DNA of 5,175 nucleotides from Treponema sp. (GTDB lineage Bacteria; Spirochaetota; Spirochaetia; Treponematales; Treponemataceae): assembly GCA_003447785.1 (NCBI GenBank), contig DLYJ01000085.1, positions 1-5,175 of the forward strand. Reading direction: 5' to 3'. The notes beneath the pieces were generated by a model that saw nothing but the letters and a program-made list of their open reading frames with translations, did no database searches and had not been told where the DNA came from. Position numbers and translations under genes: made by a program. Below, in pieces: positions 1 to 5,162 of the stretch; within the stretch, counting starts at the first letter, position 1; the number at the start of each line of letters is the position of its first letter.

Positions 1-767
1 GAGGAAGCATTTTTAAAGACTGTACCAGCCTTAAGACTTTTACTTTTCCAAAAGGGACAAAAGCTCTTTCAGGAAGTTTTTTTGCCGGATGCACAAGTCT
101 TGACAACATTACCCTTCCTGAAGGAATGAATTATCCGACTGCTTTAGAAAGCTGGGCTGACCAGGCTTACGGTTCCCTTTTTCTTGGCTGCACTTCCCTT
201 AAGAATGTTAAGCTCCCACAGGACATTCCTGCAATTTTTTCTTCGATGTTCAGCAAAAGTGGAATTGAAAAAATCTATATTCCCGACAGCGTTACTGTAA
301 TTCGTTATAGAGCCTTTAGCGGCTGTGAGAAACTTTCTGCCCCATGCCTGCCGCCTGATTTATTGGAGCTCCGGGATGAAGCCTTTGCCGGCTGCACAAG
401 CCTTACAAGTGTTACCTTGCCTGCAAAACTCACGCTTATCGGAAAGGAAACATTCAAGGGCTGCAAAAATCTTACATCTCTTCTTGTTCCGGATTCTGTA
501 AGGGAAATCGGCATCGAGTTTGTTGCGGACTCAGGCGTTAAAGAAATTGTTCTGCCAAAGGGAGTAAAAAAACTCAGCACCAGAACTTTCACTAACAGTC
601 CTGCCCTTAAAACAATCAAGTATAAAGGCACTGCAGAAGAGTTCAAGAAAAGCTTCACCCACGACTCCGATGAGTCCCTTGACATAACCGTAAACTGCAC
701 CGACCGCAGCTTCAACCTTCTCGAACTCACCAAATACTACACCGAAGAAGAGTTGGAGAAACTGTAG
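1..767 (+). CDS. BspA-like leucine-rich-repeat (LRR_5) protein, 3' part
   Basis: The reading frame is open from the first base (first whole codon at 3) to a TAG at 765-767, so the gene runs in from outside the window and 254 residues are visible. The ATG at 126 is internal: the 41 codons before it already carry the same repeat pattern (FKDCTSLKTFTFPKG, FFAGCTSLDNITLPEG). Repeats of about 21-25 residues continue with the LRR_5 signature, an F-x-G-C-x-S-L turn followed by a strand ending in LP, for example AFAGCTSLTSVTLP and TFKGCKNLTSLLVP. The last 50 or so residues, from KYKGTAEEF onward, leave the repeat pattern and form a charged C-terminal cap ending in EEELEKL. LRR_5 proteins are usually exported surface or periplasmic proteins that bind host matrix or other cells; no specific ligand can be inferred here. 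The signal peptide, if any, is out of view. The gene points toward the GIY-YIG gene and is separated from it by 174 nt of palindromic repeats. Family call is firm; function is not. Confidence 0.9.
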   Translation, partial: GSIFKDCTSLKTFTFPKGTKALSGSFFAGCTSLDNITLPEGMNYPTALESWADQAYGSLFLGCTSLKNVKLPQDIPAIFSSMFSKSGIEKIYIPDSVTVIRYRAFSGCEKLSAPCLPPDLLELRDEAFAGCTSLTSVTLPAKLTLIGKETFKGCKNLTSLLVPDSVREIGIEFVADSGVKEIVLPKGVKKLSTRTFTNSPALKTIKYKGTAEEFKKSFTHDSDESLDITVNCTDRSFNLLELTKYYTEEELEKL

Positions 768-855
768 TGGAACAGCCATGTCACGCAAAGGGGAGACTGC
801 CATGCCGGGTGATAGCAATGTCATGCCGTCCTCTGTGTGTCAGCCAAGCATAAAA
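768..855. repeat. Decayed palindromic-repeat remnants
   Basis: No gene is visible here. Fragments of the palindrome family occur without a complete unit: TGTCATGCCG at 819-828 matches the left half of a unit, and TGTCA at 838-842, followed by GCCAAGCAT, looks like a unit that has lost its centre. The stretch CCTCTGTGTGT at 830-840 recurs next to the intact unit near the right window end (5126-5136), which supports common origin. These are probably old, degenerating copies; the exact unit borders are uncertain. Confidence 0.5.
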
Positions 856-882
856 TGTCATGCCGAACTTGATTCGACATCC
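856..882 (+). repeat. 27-nt palindromic repeat, plus orientation, imperfect stem
   Basis: TGTCA, arm TGCCGAA, loop CTTGA, arm TTCGACA, then TCC. The arms pair with one mismatch. The unit and its following 8 nt (ATGAGTGT, 883-890) recur at 1299-1333 with a single base difference, on the other side of the GIY-YIG gene. It lies exactly 32 nt before the next unit, with a 5-nt linker ATGAG. Confidence 0.85.
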
Positions 883-887
883 ATGAG

Positions 888-914
888 TGTCATGCTGAAC
901 TTGTTTCAGCATCT
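888..914 (+). repeat. 27-nt palindromic repeat, plus orientation, perfect stem
   Basis: The stem ATGCTGAA (892-899) pairs perfectly with TTCAGCAT (905-912) around the loop CTTGT (900-904). This is the last unit before the nuclease gene: it ends 27 nt before the start codon and 15 nt before the ribosome binding site, so a transcript starting upstream would carry it as a 5' leader hairpin. The unit plus ACAAATGTTTT (915-925) is repeated at 1396-1433 with one difference in 38 nt. Confidence 0.93.
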
Positions 915-941
915 ACAAATGTTTTAGCAAAGGAGCCTGCT

Positions 942-1229
942 ATGGCAGAAAAAGGTTATGTTTATTTTATGACAAATAAATCAAACGAAGTTCTGTACAT
1001 AGGTGTAACCAGTGATTTGCATAAGCGGGTTGCTCAGCATAAAAATCATGAATACGAAGGTTTTACGGACAAGTATAATTGCACAAAACTTGTATACTTT
1101 GAAGAGTGCAATGATATATCAGCGGCCATTGTCAGGGAAAAACAGTTAAAAAACTGGCACCGAGAATGGAAAAATAAACTGGTAAATGATTTTAACAAAG
1201 ACTGGAGAGACCTGGCGCAGGATGAATAA
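942..1229 (+). CDS. Small GIY-YIG nuclease domain protein (UPF0213/YhbQ-like)
   Basis: This is a 95-residue single-domain protein; the whole length is the GIY-YIG fold. GYVYFMTN (5-12) is the GIY strand and LYIGVT (18-23) the YIG strand. R29 in DLHKRVAQHK, E66 in VREKQLKNW and N78 in WKNKLV sit at the spacing expected for catalytic Tyr-Arg-Glu-Asn: Y19 to R29 is 10 residues and E66 to N78 is 12, as in the UvrC N-terminal nuclease. The domain therefore looks catalytically intact. The C-terminal REKQLKNWHREWKNKLV helix is typical of the short stand-alone group, whose in vivo substrate is mostly unknown. The start is well supported: AAGGAG at 930-935 lies 6 nt before the ATG. No second domain, such as a helicase or homing-type DNA-binding module, is present. 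Palindromic repeats flank it closely on both sides, in inverted orientation (888-914 and 1239-1265). It may process or spread those repeats; alternatively it is a repair or housekeeping nuclease that happens to lie among them. No convincing promoter of its own was seen. Confidence 0.92.
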   Translation: MAEKGYVYFMTNKSNEVLYIGVTSDLHKRVAQHKNHEYEGFTDKYNCTKLVYFEECNDISAAIVREKQLKNWHREWKNKLVNDFNKDWRDLAQDE

Positions 1230-1238
1230 AATCCCAAG

Positions 1239-1265
1239 AGACCCTGAAACAAGTTCAGGGTGACA
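1239..1265 (-). repeat. 27-nt palindromic repeat, minus orientation, covariant stem
   Basis: Read on the minus strand it is TGTCA, arm CCCTGAA, loop CTTGT, arm TTCAGGG, TCT. The stem ACCCTGAA (1241-1248) pairs perfectly with TTCAGGGT (1254-1261). Three arm positions differ from the TGCTGAA class on each side in a compensated way. It begins 9 nt after the nuclease stop codon and faces the unit at 888-914, so the gene lies inside an inverted pair. It could act as a 3' hairpin for the nuclease mRNA, but there is no T tract after it, so it is not a standard intrinsic terminator. Confidence 0.9.
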
Positions 1266-1298
1266 GCTGTGAAAAGTCATACCTCCCGCAGAGTGTCA

Positions 1299-1325
1299 TG
1301 TCATGACGAACTTGATTCGACATCC
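1299..1325 (+). repeat. 27-nt palindromic repeat, plus orientation, imperfect stem
   Basis: TGTCA, arm TGACGAA, loop CTTGA, arm TTCGACA, TCC. One stem mismatch occurs at the same position as in the copy at 856-882, from which it differs by one base. A second TGTCA (1294-1298) directly precedes it. A weak minus-oriented remnant (TTTTGAAGAGTTCATGGTGAC, 1333 onward) follows. Confidence 0.85.
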
Positions 1326-1363
1326 ATGAGTGTTTTGAAGAGTTCATGGTGACGGCTATGAAA

Positions 1364-1390
1364 TGTCATGCTGAACTTGATGCGGTATCC
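1364..1390 (+). repeat. 27-nt palindromic repeat, plus orientation, degraded right arm
   Basis: The left half, TGTCATGCTGAACTTGAT, is canonical, but the right arm is mutated (TGCGGTATCC), so the hairpin is largely lost. It is followed by the 5-nt linker ACGTG and then an intact unit, giving a 32-nt step. The 27 nt at 1343-1369, overlapping its start, match 1254-1280 at 23 positions, which suggests that the array grew by segment duplication. Confidence 0.8.
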
Positions 1391-1395
1391 ACGTG

Positions 1396-1422
1396 TGTCA
1401 TGCTGAACTTGATTCAGCATCT
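1396..1422 (+). repeat. 27-nt palindromic repeat, plus orientation, perfect stem
   Basis: Stem ATGCTGAA (1400-1407) pairs with TTCAGCAT (1413-1420) around loop CTTGA. It is identical over 27 nt to the unit at 5136-5162. The following ACAAATGTTTT (1423-1433) is shared with the unit upstream of the nuclease gene. It lies 34 nt beyond the stop codon of the minus-strand LRR gene and could fold in the 3' end of that transcript; no T tract follows on either strand. Confidence 0.93.
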
Positions 1423-1456
1423 ACAAATGTTTTGACAGGTTCACGGGTGTTGGCAG

Positions 1457-3061
1457 CTAGTAGTAGTCCCAGCCCTGGATGTATTTTCTGTTGGCCGGGT
1501 TCTGGCACCATTCTTCTGCGGCGGAACCTTTCTTTACAAGTACAACCGTTCTGCGGCAGAAGGGGTTGACTCCCATGTATTTTACACTTGCAGGAATTTT
1601 TATAAGTCCAAGTTTTTCTTCTCCATTGTAGTCGTCTGTCATAAAAGCCCTGTCACCGATGTACTCAAGTTTTGCAGGAAGAATTACTTTTGAAAGAGAG
1701 TTTCCCTGAAAAGCGGCTTCAGCAATGTGTTTGACAGTTTTGGGAAGCTCAAGTTCCGTAAGAAGGTTACTTTCAAAAGCAGAAGCTCCAATGCTGGTAA
1801 TTTTTTTAGGAAGTGTAAGTTTTCTGATTCTGCACCAGTAGAAGGCACCGGAACCAATTGTAGTAATTGTATCCGGCAGAACCAGCTCACCAAGGTCGTT
1901 GTGTGCAAAAGCACTTGATTCAATTATCTTTACGCCTTTTTCAATTACCAGAGAGCGGATACCACATTCAGTAAATGCCGACCTTCCTATGGACTCAACA
2001 GTTTTGGGAATCTTTAGGGCAGGAATTTTTGCTTTGTAGAAGGCACTGTTTCCAATCCTTTTTACGCCGGGATGAAAAATAATTTCTTCGATTGTGGCAA
2101 ACTGAAAGGAATCATCAGAAATAACTGTCATTGCTTTTGGAATTACAAGCTCGACAAATTTTGTGTAGGAGAAAGCATCCTTTCCGAACTTTTCTACAGT
2201 GTCGGGAATCTTAAAGTTTTTAAATCCGTTGCAGCCGGAAAATGTCTCATTGCCAATGTACTTGAGGTTTTTTGAAAAATTAACGTTTGCAAGTTCATGG
2301 CAGGAAGTAAATGCACCGTCAGCAAGGCTTTCAAAATTTGAGGGAAGGCTTACGGAAGTAATTTTCGTTTCCTTGAATGCTTCTTTTCCAAGATAAGTAA
2401 GAGTCTCCGGAAGAAGGACATCCGCTGAAAGGCTCTGGCATTTTTCAAAAGCCTTGTCTCCAATGTACTCAAGTTTTTTAGGAATGTTGATTGAAGTAAG
2501 GTCATACTGATGGTAAAAGGCCTTGTCTCCAATGCGTGTGACTGATTCCGGGAGAGTCACTTTTTTTATGCTGTTTGTAAAAGAAGAAAAATCATCAGGG
2601 ATTTCTGTAATGCCCTCTGGAATAATCATTTCTTCATCTGCTTTAAGAACGGAGATGATTCGATTGTTGATTTTGTCAATGATAAAATTGTTTTCATATT
2701 TGTAACGGGGATTGTCTTTTGCGATGGTGAATTTTTCTATGCCCTCACAATTGGTAAATGCATCTTCTCCAATGTAAGTTATGCTTGCAGGAATGTTTAC
2801 CGTGCGCAGGGTGTGGTCTCCGTAAAAGGTTTTTCTTGCAATGCCCACAACTTTTTTTCCGGCCACAGATGTTGGAACGTCAAGGTTTGGAACAGACGGG
2901 TCGCTTACATTCGGCTCACCCCATTTGTCATGAGGAATGCTGTATTCTCCAATGATAAGGTTTCCGTCTGAGTCTATTGCATAACGCAGTGTACGCTGGG
3001 CCTGGCAAATCGAAAGAAGGGATGAAAACAAAATAAGAAGTGCAAGTGTTTTTTTATTCAT
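1457..3061 (-). CDS. Secreted BspA-like leucine-rich-repeat (LRR_5) protein
   Basis: The protein is 534 residues and complete. Residues 1-21 (MNKK, hydrophobic LALLILFSSLL, then SICQA) form a signal peptide with a plausible signal peptidase I site after A21; the cysteine at 19 lacks a good lipobox, so a lipoprotein is less likely. About 17 LRR_5 repeats run from roughly residue 78 to 501, each with a core like V-x-x-I-G-x-x-A-F, for example VTRIGDKAF, LEYIGDKAF, ITTIGSGAF and LEYIGDRAF. An island at 115-150 (DNPRYKYENNFIID and following) interrupts them, as is common in this family. The C-terminal cap GSAAEEWCQNPANRKYIQGWDYY closes the solenoid. Start choice is supported by GGAG at 3068-3071, 6 nt before the ATG. 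It lies 32 nt downstream of the YD-repeat gene on the same strand and is probably its operon partner. Family members act as exported adhesins or binding proteins; the ligand is unknown. No anchor domain or sorting signal is visible. Confidence 0.93.
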   Translation of the reverse strand: MNKKTLALLILFSSLLSICQAQRTLRYAIDSDGNLIIGEYSIPHDKWGEPNVSDPSVPNLDVPTSVAGKKVVGIARKTFYGDHTLRTVNIPASITYIGEDAFTNCEGIEKFTIAKDNPRYKYENNFIIDKINNRIISVLKADEEMIIPEGITEIPDDFSSFTNSIKKVTLPESVTRIGDKAFYHQYDLTSINIPKKLEYIGDKAFEKCQSLSADVLLPETLTYLGKEAFKETKITSVSLPSNFESLADGAFTSCHELANVNFSKNLKYIGNETFSGCNGFKNFKIPDTVEKFGKDAFSYTKFVELVIPKAMTVISDDSFQFATIEEIIFHPGVKRIGNSAFYKAKIPALKIPKTVESIGRSAFTECGIRSLVIEKGVKIIESSAFAHNDLGELVLPDTITTIGSGAFYWCRIRKLTLPKKITSIGASAFESNLLTELELPKTVKHIAEAAFQGNSLSKVILPAKLEYIGDRAFMTDDYNGEEKLGLIKIPASVKYMGVNPFCRRTVVLVKKGSAAEEWCQNPANRKYIQGWDYY

Positions 3062-3093
3062 TTTTTTCTCCAGAAATATTTTATAGTTTCACT

Positions 3094-4866
3094 TTACTCG
3101 TTTGCGTTGGGCTGCCGTTCCAGAACAAGAGAGTAGTCTCCGTTCTGATGATAGTTTGGGTTTTCAAAATAGTAGCGCACACATTCCTTAACCCTTCCGT
3201 TTTTGTGGAAGGAATATTTGTTTATAAAGAAAAACTCCGTGTAAAACGCCTTGTCGTTGTAGGTGAAAAATCCCCCTGCATGATAGGACTTGAGTTTTAA
3301 ATATGTCGGGAAGGAGTGTTCATCATACTTTACCCATTTCATTTTTTCAGAGTCTTTGTAAAAAGTTACGTTGCCCTTTTCATCATACTGGTATTCACAG
3401 CTGAAGATATAGTCATCATAAGTGGGGCGGCTCTGCTTGTAAAAAATCTGGTTCCCGTGGCTGTCATATTCATACCATTCCTCGTGATTATCCAAGACAG
3501 ATCCTCTTGATTCATAGGCCTTGTAGTGGATGATCCTTCCTTCGCTGTCCCTTTCTGTTGTGAGCTCATAGTCTGAGAAAAAATTTCCTTCCTTGTCGTA
3601 ATCAATACCTTTTACGTTGCTTTCTTCTCCAAAATCATCATAGGCGTAAAAAGATTCATGCCTGAGAATACCGTCTTCTTTTGTCTGCCAGTGAATTTCT
3701 CTTCCTTCTGTGTCATACCAGTAGGTGTTTCTTTTATTTTCTGTTTCTATTGCTTTTTTTCCGTCGGGGTAGAACTCAAAGATTTGGCCATCGCTTGTTG
3801 TGTAGCCCCAGTTGCCGTTTTCTTTGTAATAGTAATTTTTTTCCAAAGTAAAATTATCTTCCGGTGTGTTTGTAAAAAATCCCGTGGCAACTTCTTTAAT
3901 AAGCTTTCCTTCCTCATTGTAAATGTAAGTGGTGTCCATCTGTCCGTCGTCTTCAGGCTCTTCTTCATAAGAAAAGACTTCTGACTTTTTAATCAGCCGG
4001 CCTTTTTCGTCGTAAAAATATTCCGCACTTTCTCTTTCTGTTTCGGGAAGCAGTTCTTTGTATGTATCATCTTCGTAGTAGCGTCGCTCTGTTGAGGTAC
4101 TTGTGATGAGGCCGTCTTTATTATAGTTGCATTTTACTTCCTTTATTGAGTCGTAGTCTTTTTCTATTGAATAAAGGAGATTTCCGTTTTTGTCGTATTT
4201 GTTTGAGATTGATGATTCAACTTTGCTTCCGTATTTTACGACCTCTGAAAGAAGATTACCATTTTTGTCATATTTTCTTTTGGTTTCATTTATTGGAGAG
4301 TCTTTTGATGTCCTGTTTTTTTCTGAGATGATGCGGCCTTCTTTGTCAAAAGCAAACCATTCTTCATTTCCATCTGAATAGATGGCGTGGGTAATTCTTC
4401 CTTCCGAGTCATACCATACTTCGCTTAGTCTTTCGTCATCAGGGTGGCCTTTGGAATGAATGAGTTTATTGTTTTTGTCATAGTCTCTCTGCCACTGTAT
4501 GGGGTCTTTGCCGTAGCGTTCAATGAGGCTTGAAGTTTTGTTTCCCATTTTGTCATAAGTGCTTGTGCGGCTTTTGTCGTTAATCCTAAAAGTTATGGAA
4601 TTCCTGTTTCTTTCATCAAAGACTGGAAATCCGTCTCTTGAACTCAAGTCTTCGTAAAAGATTTCCCTTCCATATTCGTCAAAAACATAGCGCTCCATTT
4701 GGCGGAAAACAACATCCGTGGTCTTTGCCTCCGTGTCTATCTCCCTTTTTTTTAATTGAAGCTGCTCCTGTATTCTTTTGGGAAAAACTTCATTGCTGTT
4801 TTGTGAAAAGCATGGTGAAAATACTGTCAGGCACAGTAAGATGCCGGCAAGCTGATTTTTTTCCAT
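3094..4866 (-). CDS. Secreted YD-repeat (RHS-type repeat) protein without an RHS core
   Basis: The protein is 590 residues and complete. Residues 1-21 (MEKNQLAG, hydrophobic ILLCLTVFSPC, FS) form a signal peptide, with probable cleavage before Q22. A short charged helix (about 27-50) follows. From about residue 60 to 560 there are roughly 19 degenerate copies of the pattern Y-D-x-x-G-[R/N/K]-[L/I], for example YDSEGRI (152), FDKEGRI (173), YDKNGNL (199 and 224), YDEKGRL (285), YDTEGRE (384), YDSHGNQ (467) and YDEKGNV (494). In RHS/YD proteins such repeats form extended beta-sheet wraps. The conserved RHS core with its self-cleavage site and a variable toxin C-terminus are both absent, so a polymorphic-toxin role is unlikely; a binding or envelope role is an inference. 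The start is supported by AAGGAG ending at 4872, 5 nt before the ATG. It is the first gene of a likely operon with the LRR gene and has a promoter at 4887-4915. The exact family within the YD-like proteins is uncertain. Confidence 0.85.
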   Translation of the reverse strand: MEKNQLAGILLCLTVFSPCFSQNSNEVFPKRIQEQLQLKKREIDTEAKTTDVVFRQMERYVFDEYGREIFYEDLSSRDGFPVFDERNRNSITFRINDKSRTSTYDKMGNKTSSLIERYGKDPIQWQRDYDKNNKLIHSKGHPDDERLSEVWYDSEGRITHAIYSDGNEEWFAFDKEGRIISEKNRTSKDSPINETKRKYDKNGNLLSEVVKYGSKVESSISNKYDKNGNLLYSIEKDYDSIKEVKCNYNKDGLITSTSTERRYYEDDTYKELLPETERESAEYFYDEKGRLIKKSEVFSYEEEPEDDGQMDTTYIYNEEGKLIKEVATGFFTNTPEDNFTLEKNYYYKENGNWGYTTSDGQIFEFYPDGKKAIETENKRNTYWYDTEGREIHWQTKEDGILRHESFYAYDDFGEESNVKGIDYDKEGNFFSDYELTTERDSEGRIIHYKAYESRGSVLDNHEEWYEYDSHGNQIFYKQSRPTYDDYIFSCEYQYDEKGNVTFYKDSEKMKWVKYDEHSFPTYLKLKSYHAGGFFTYNDKAFYTEFFFINKYSFHKNGRVKECVRYYFENPNYHQNGDYSLVLERQPNANE

Positions 4867-4886
4867 AGAAACTCCTTTGGTAAAAA

Positions 4887-4915
4887 ATTATATCTGACAA
4901 TCTGGAATTAGTAAA
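4887..4915 (-). promoter_or_regulatory. Putative sigma-70 promoter of the YD-repeat/LRR operon
   Basis: On the minus strand, -35 TTTACT (4915-4910) is followed by a 17-nt spacer and a perfect -10 TATAAT (4892-4887). Transcription would begin near 4880, leaving a short leader that holds only the ribosome binding site AAAGGAG before the ATG at 4866. The -35 matches the consensus at four of six positions. No operator or riboswitch-sized leader is visible. Confidence 0.7.
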
Positions 4916-4972
4916 GAATGAGACAAGCTCTGGAAAGTGTAATTTGAGGTTGCCGTCGAGCTTAAAAAGAAA

Positions 4973-4999
4973 TGTCATTCCGAAGTTGATTCGGCATCT
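4973..4999 (+). repeat. 27-nt palindromic repeat, plus orientation, hybrid stem
   Basis: TGTCA, arm TTCCGAA, loop GTTGA, arm TTCGGCA, TCT. The left arm belongs to the TTCCGAA class, while the right arm is one base short of its complement. Its linker GCGTG leads, at the usual 32-nt step, to a truncated copy beginning TGTC at 5005. It lies about 60 nt upstream of the operon -35 box. Confidence 0.85.
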
Positions 5000-5027
5000 G
5001 CGTGTGTCGGGGCTGACCAAAAAGTAT

Positions 5028-5054
5028 TGTCATGCTGAATTTATTTCAGCATCT
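5028..5054 (+). repeat. 27-nt palindromic repeat, plus orientation, perfect stem
   Basis: Stem ATGCTGAA (5032-5039) pairs with TTCAGCAT (5045-5052); the loop is changed to TTTAT. It is the left half of an inverted pair with the unit at 5073-5099, with an 18-nt AT-rich spacer between. Confidence 0.9.
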
Positions 5055-5072
5055 GTGCTAGATATAGTGCAT

Positions 5073-5099
5073 AGATTCCGAAACGAGTTCGGAATGACG
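5073..5099 (-). repeat. 27-nt palindromic repeat, minus orientation, TTCCGAA-class stem
   Basis: On the minus strand it reads CGTCA, arm TTCCGAA, loop CTCGT, arm TTCGGAA, TCT. Stem ATTCCGAA (5075-5082) pairs perfectly with TTCGGAAT (5088-5095). Its arms differ from those of its partner at 5028-5054, so the two hairpins fold separately rather than mainly with each other. Confidence 0.9.
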
Positions 5100-5135
5100 C
5101 CATGCAACGAACTTATTGGTCAGCTCCTCTGTGTG

Positions 5136-5162
5136 TGTCATGCTGAACTTGATTCAGCATCT
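5136..5162 (+). repeat. 27-nt palindromic repeat, plus orientation, perfect stem
   Basis: Stem ATGCTGAA (5140-5147) pairs with TTCAGCAT (5153-5160), loop CTTGA. It is identical to the unit at 1396-1422, 3.7 kb away. The preceding CCTCTGTGTGTG resembles the sequence at 830-840. The array may continue beyond the window edge. Confidence 0.92.

Larger units (their letters stand above)
5012..5124. repeat. Nested inverted repeat enclosing two opposed hairpin units
   Basis: GCTGACCAA (5012-5020) and TTGGTCAGC (5116-5124) are exact 9-bp inverted copies 95 nt apart; pairing continues weakly inward (AAAAG against CTTA). Between them lie the plus unit at 5028-5054 and the minus unit at 5073-5099. The whole is about 113 nt, the size of a miniature element, and has no coding capacity. 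No clear target-site duplication was seen. Whether the outer arms belong to the element or to the interrupted host sequence is unclear. Confidence 0.55.

Noticed and set aside
880..935. Promoter for the GIY-YIG gene
   Set aside because: TACAAA at 914-919 resembles a -10 box, but no acceptable -35 lies 16-18 nt upstream; the similarity comes from the repeat tail, which also occurs at 1423-1433 where no gene starts.
942..1229. Homing endonuclease or group I intron-encoded protein
   Set aside because: The protein is only the 95-residue nuclease domain with no DNA-binding module, and the neighbouring genes are not interrupted by it.
856..1422. CRISPR array
   Set aside because: The repeats are palindromic and of similar size to CRISPR repeats, but intervals are irregular (5, 33, 38 nt or a whole gene), orientation switches, linkers are themselves conserved, and no cas gene is present.
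2999..3061. Lipoprotein signal in the LRR protein (cysteine at residue 19)
   Set aside because: The residues before the cysteine (LSI) do not make a good lipobox even under relaxed spirochaete rules, while CQA before Q22 is a usable signal peptidase I site.
3316..4331. Several open frames on the plus strand opposite the YD-repeat gene
   Set aside because: They are the antisense of repeated YD-x-x-G codons, lack ribosome binding sites and give low-complexity hydrophobic translations; the minus-strand gene explains the region.
3094..4866. RHS polymorphic toxin
   Set aside because: YD-like repeats are present, but there is no RHS core motif, no hypervariable C-terminal toxin domain and no immunity gene downstream; the next gene is a secreted LRR protein.
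4916..4972. A further decayed minus-oriented palindrome, and a hairpin AAGCTC (4925-4930) with GAGCTT (4958-4963)
   Set aside because: GACAAGCTCTGGAA resembles half a unit only loosely, and the 6-bp stem has a 27-nt loop; neither exceeds what chance would give. Apart from the promoter -35 edge I see no other signal in this stretch.
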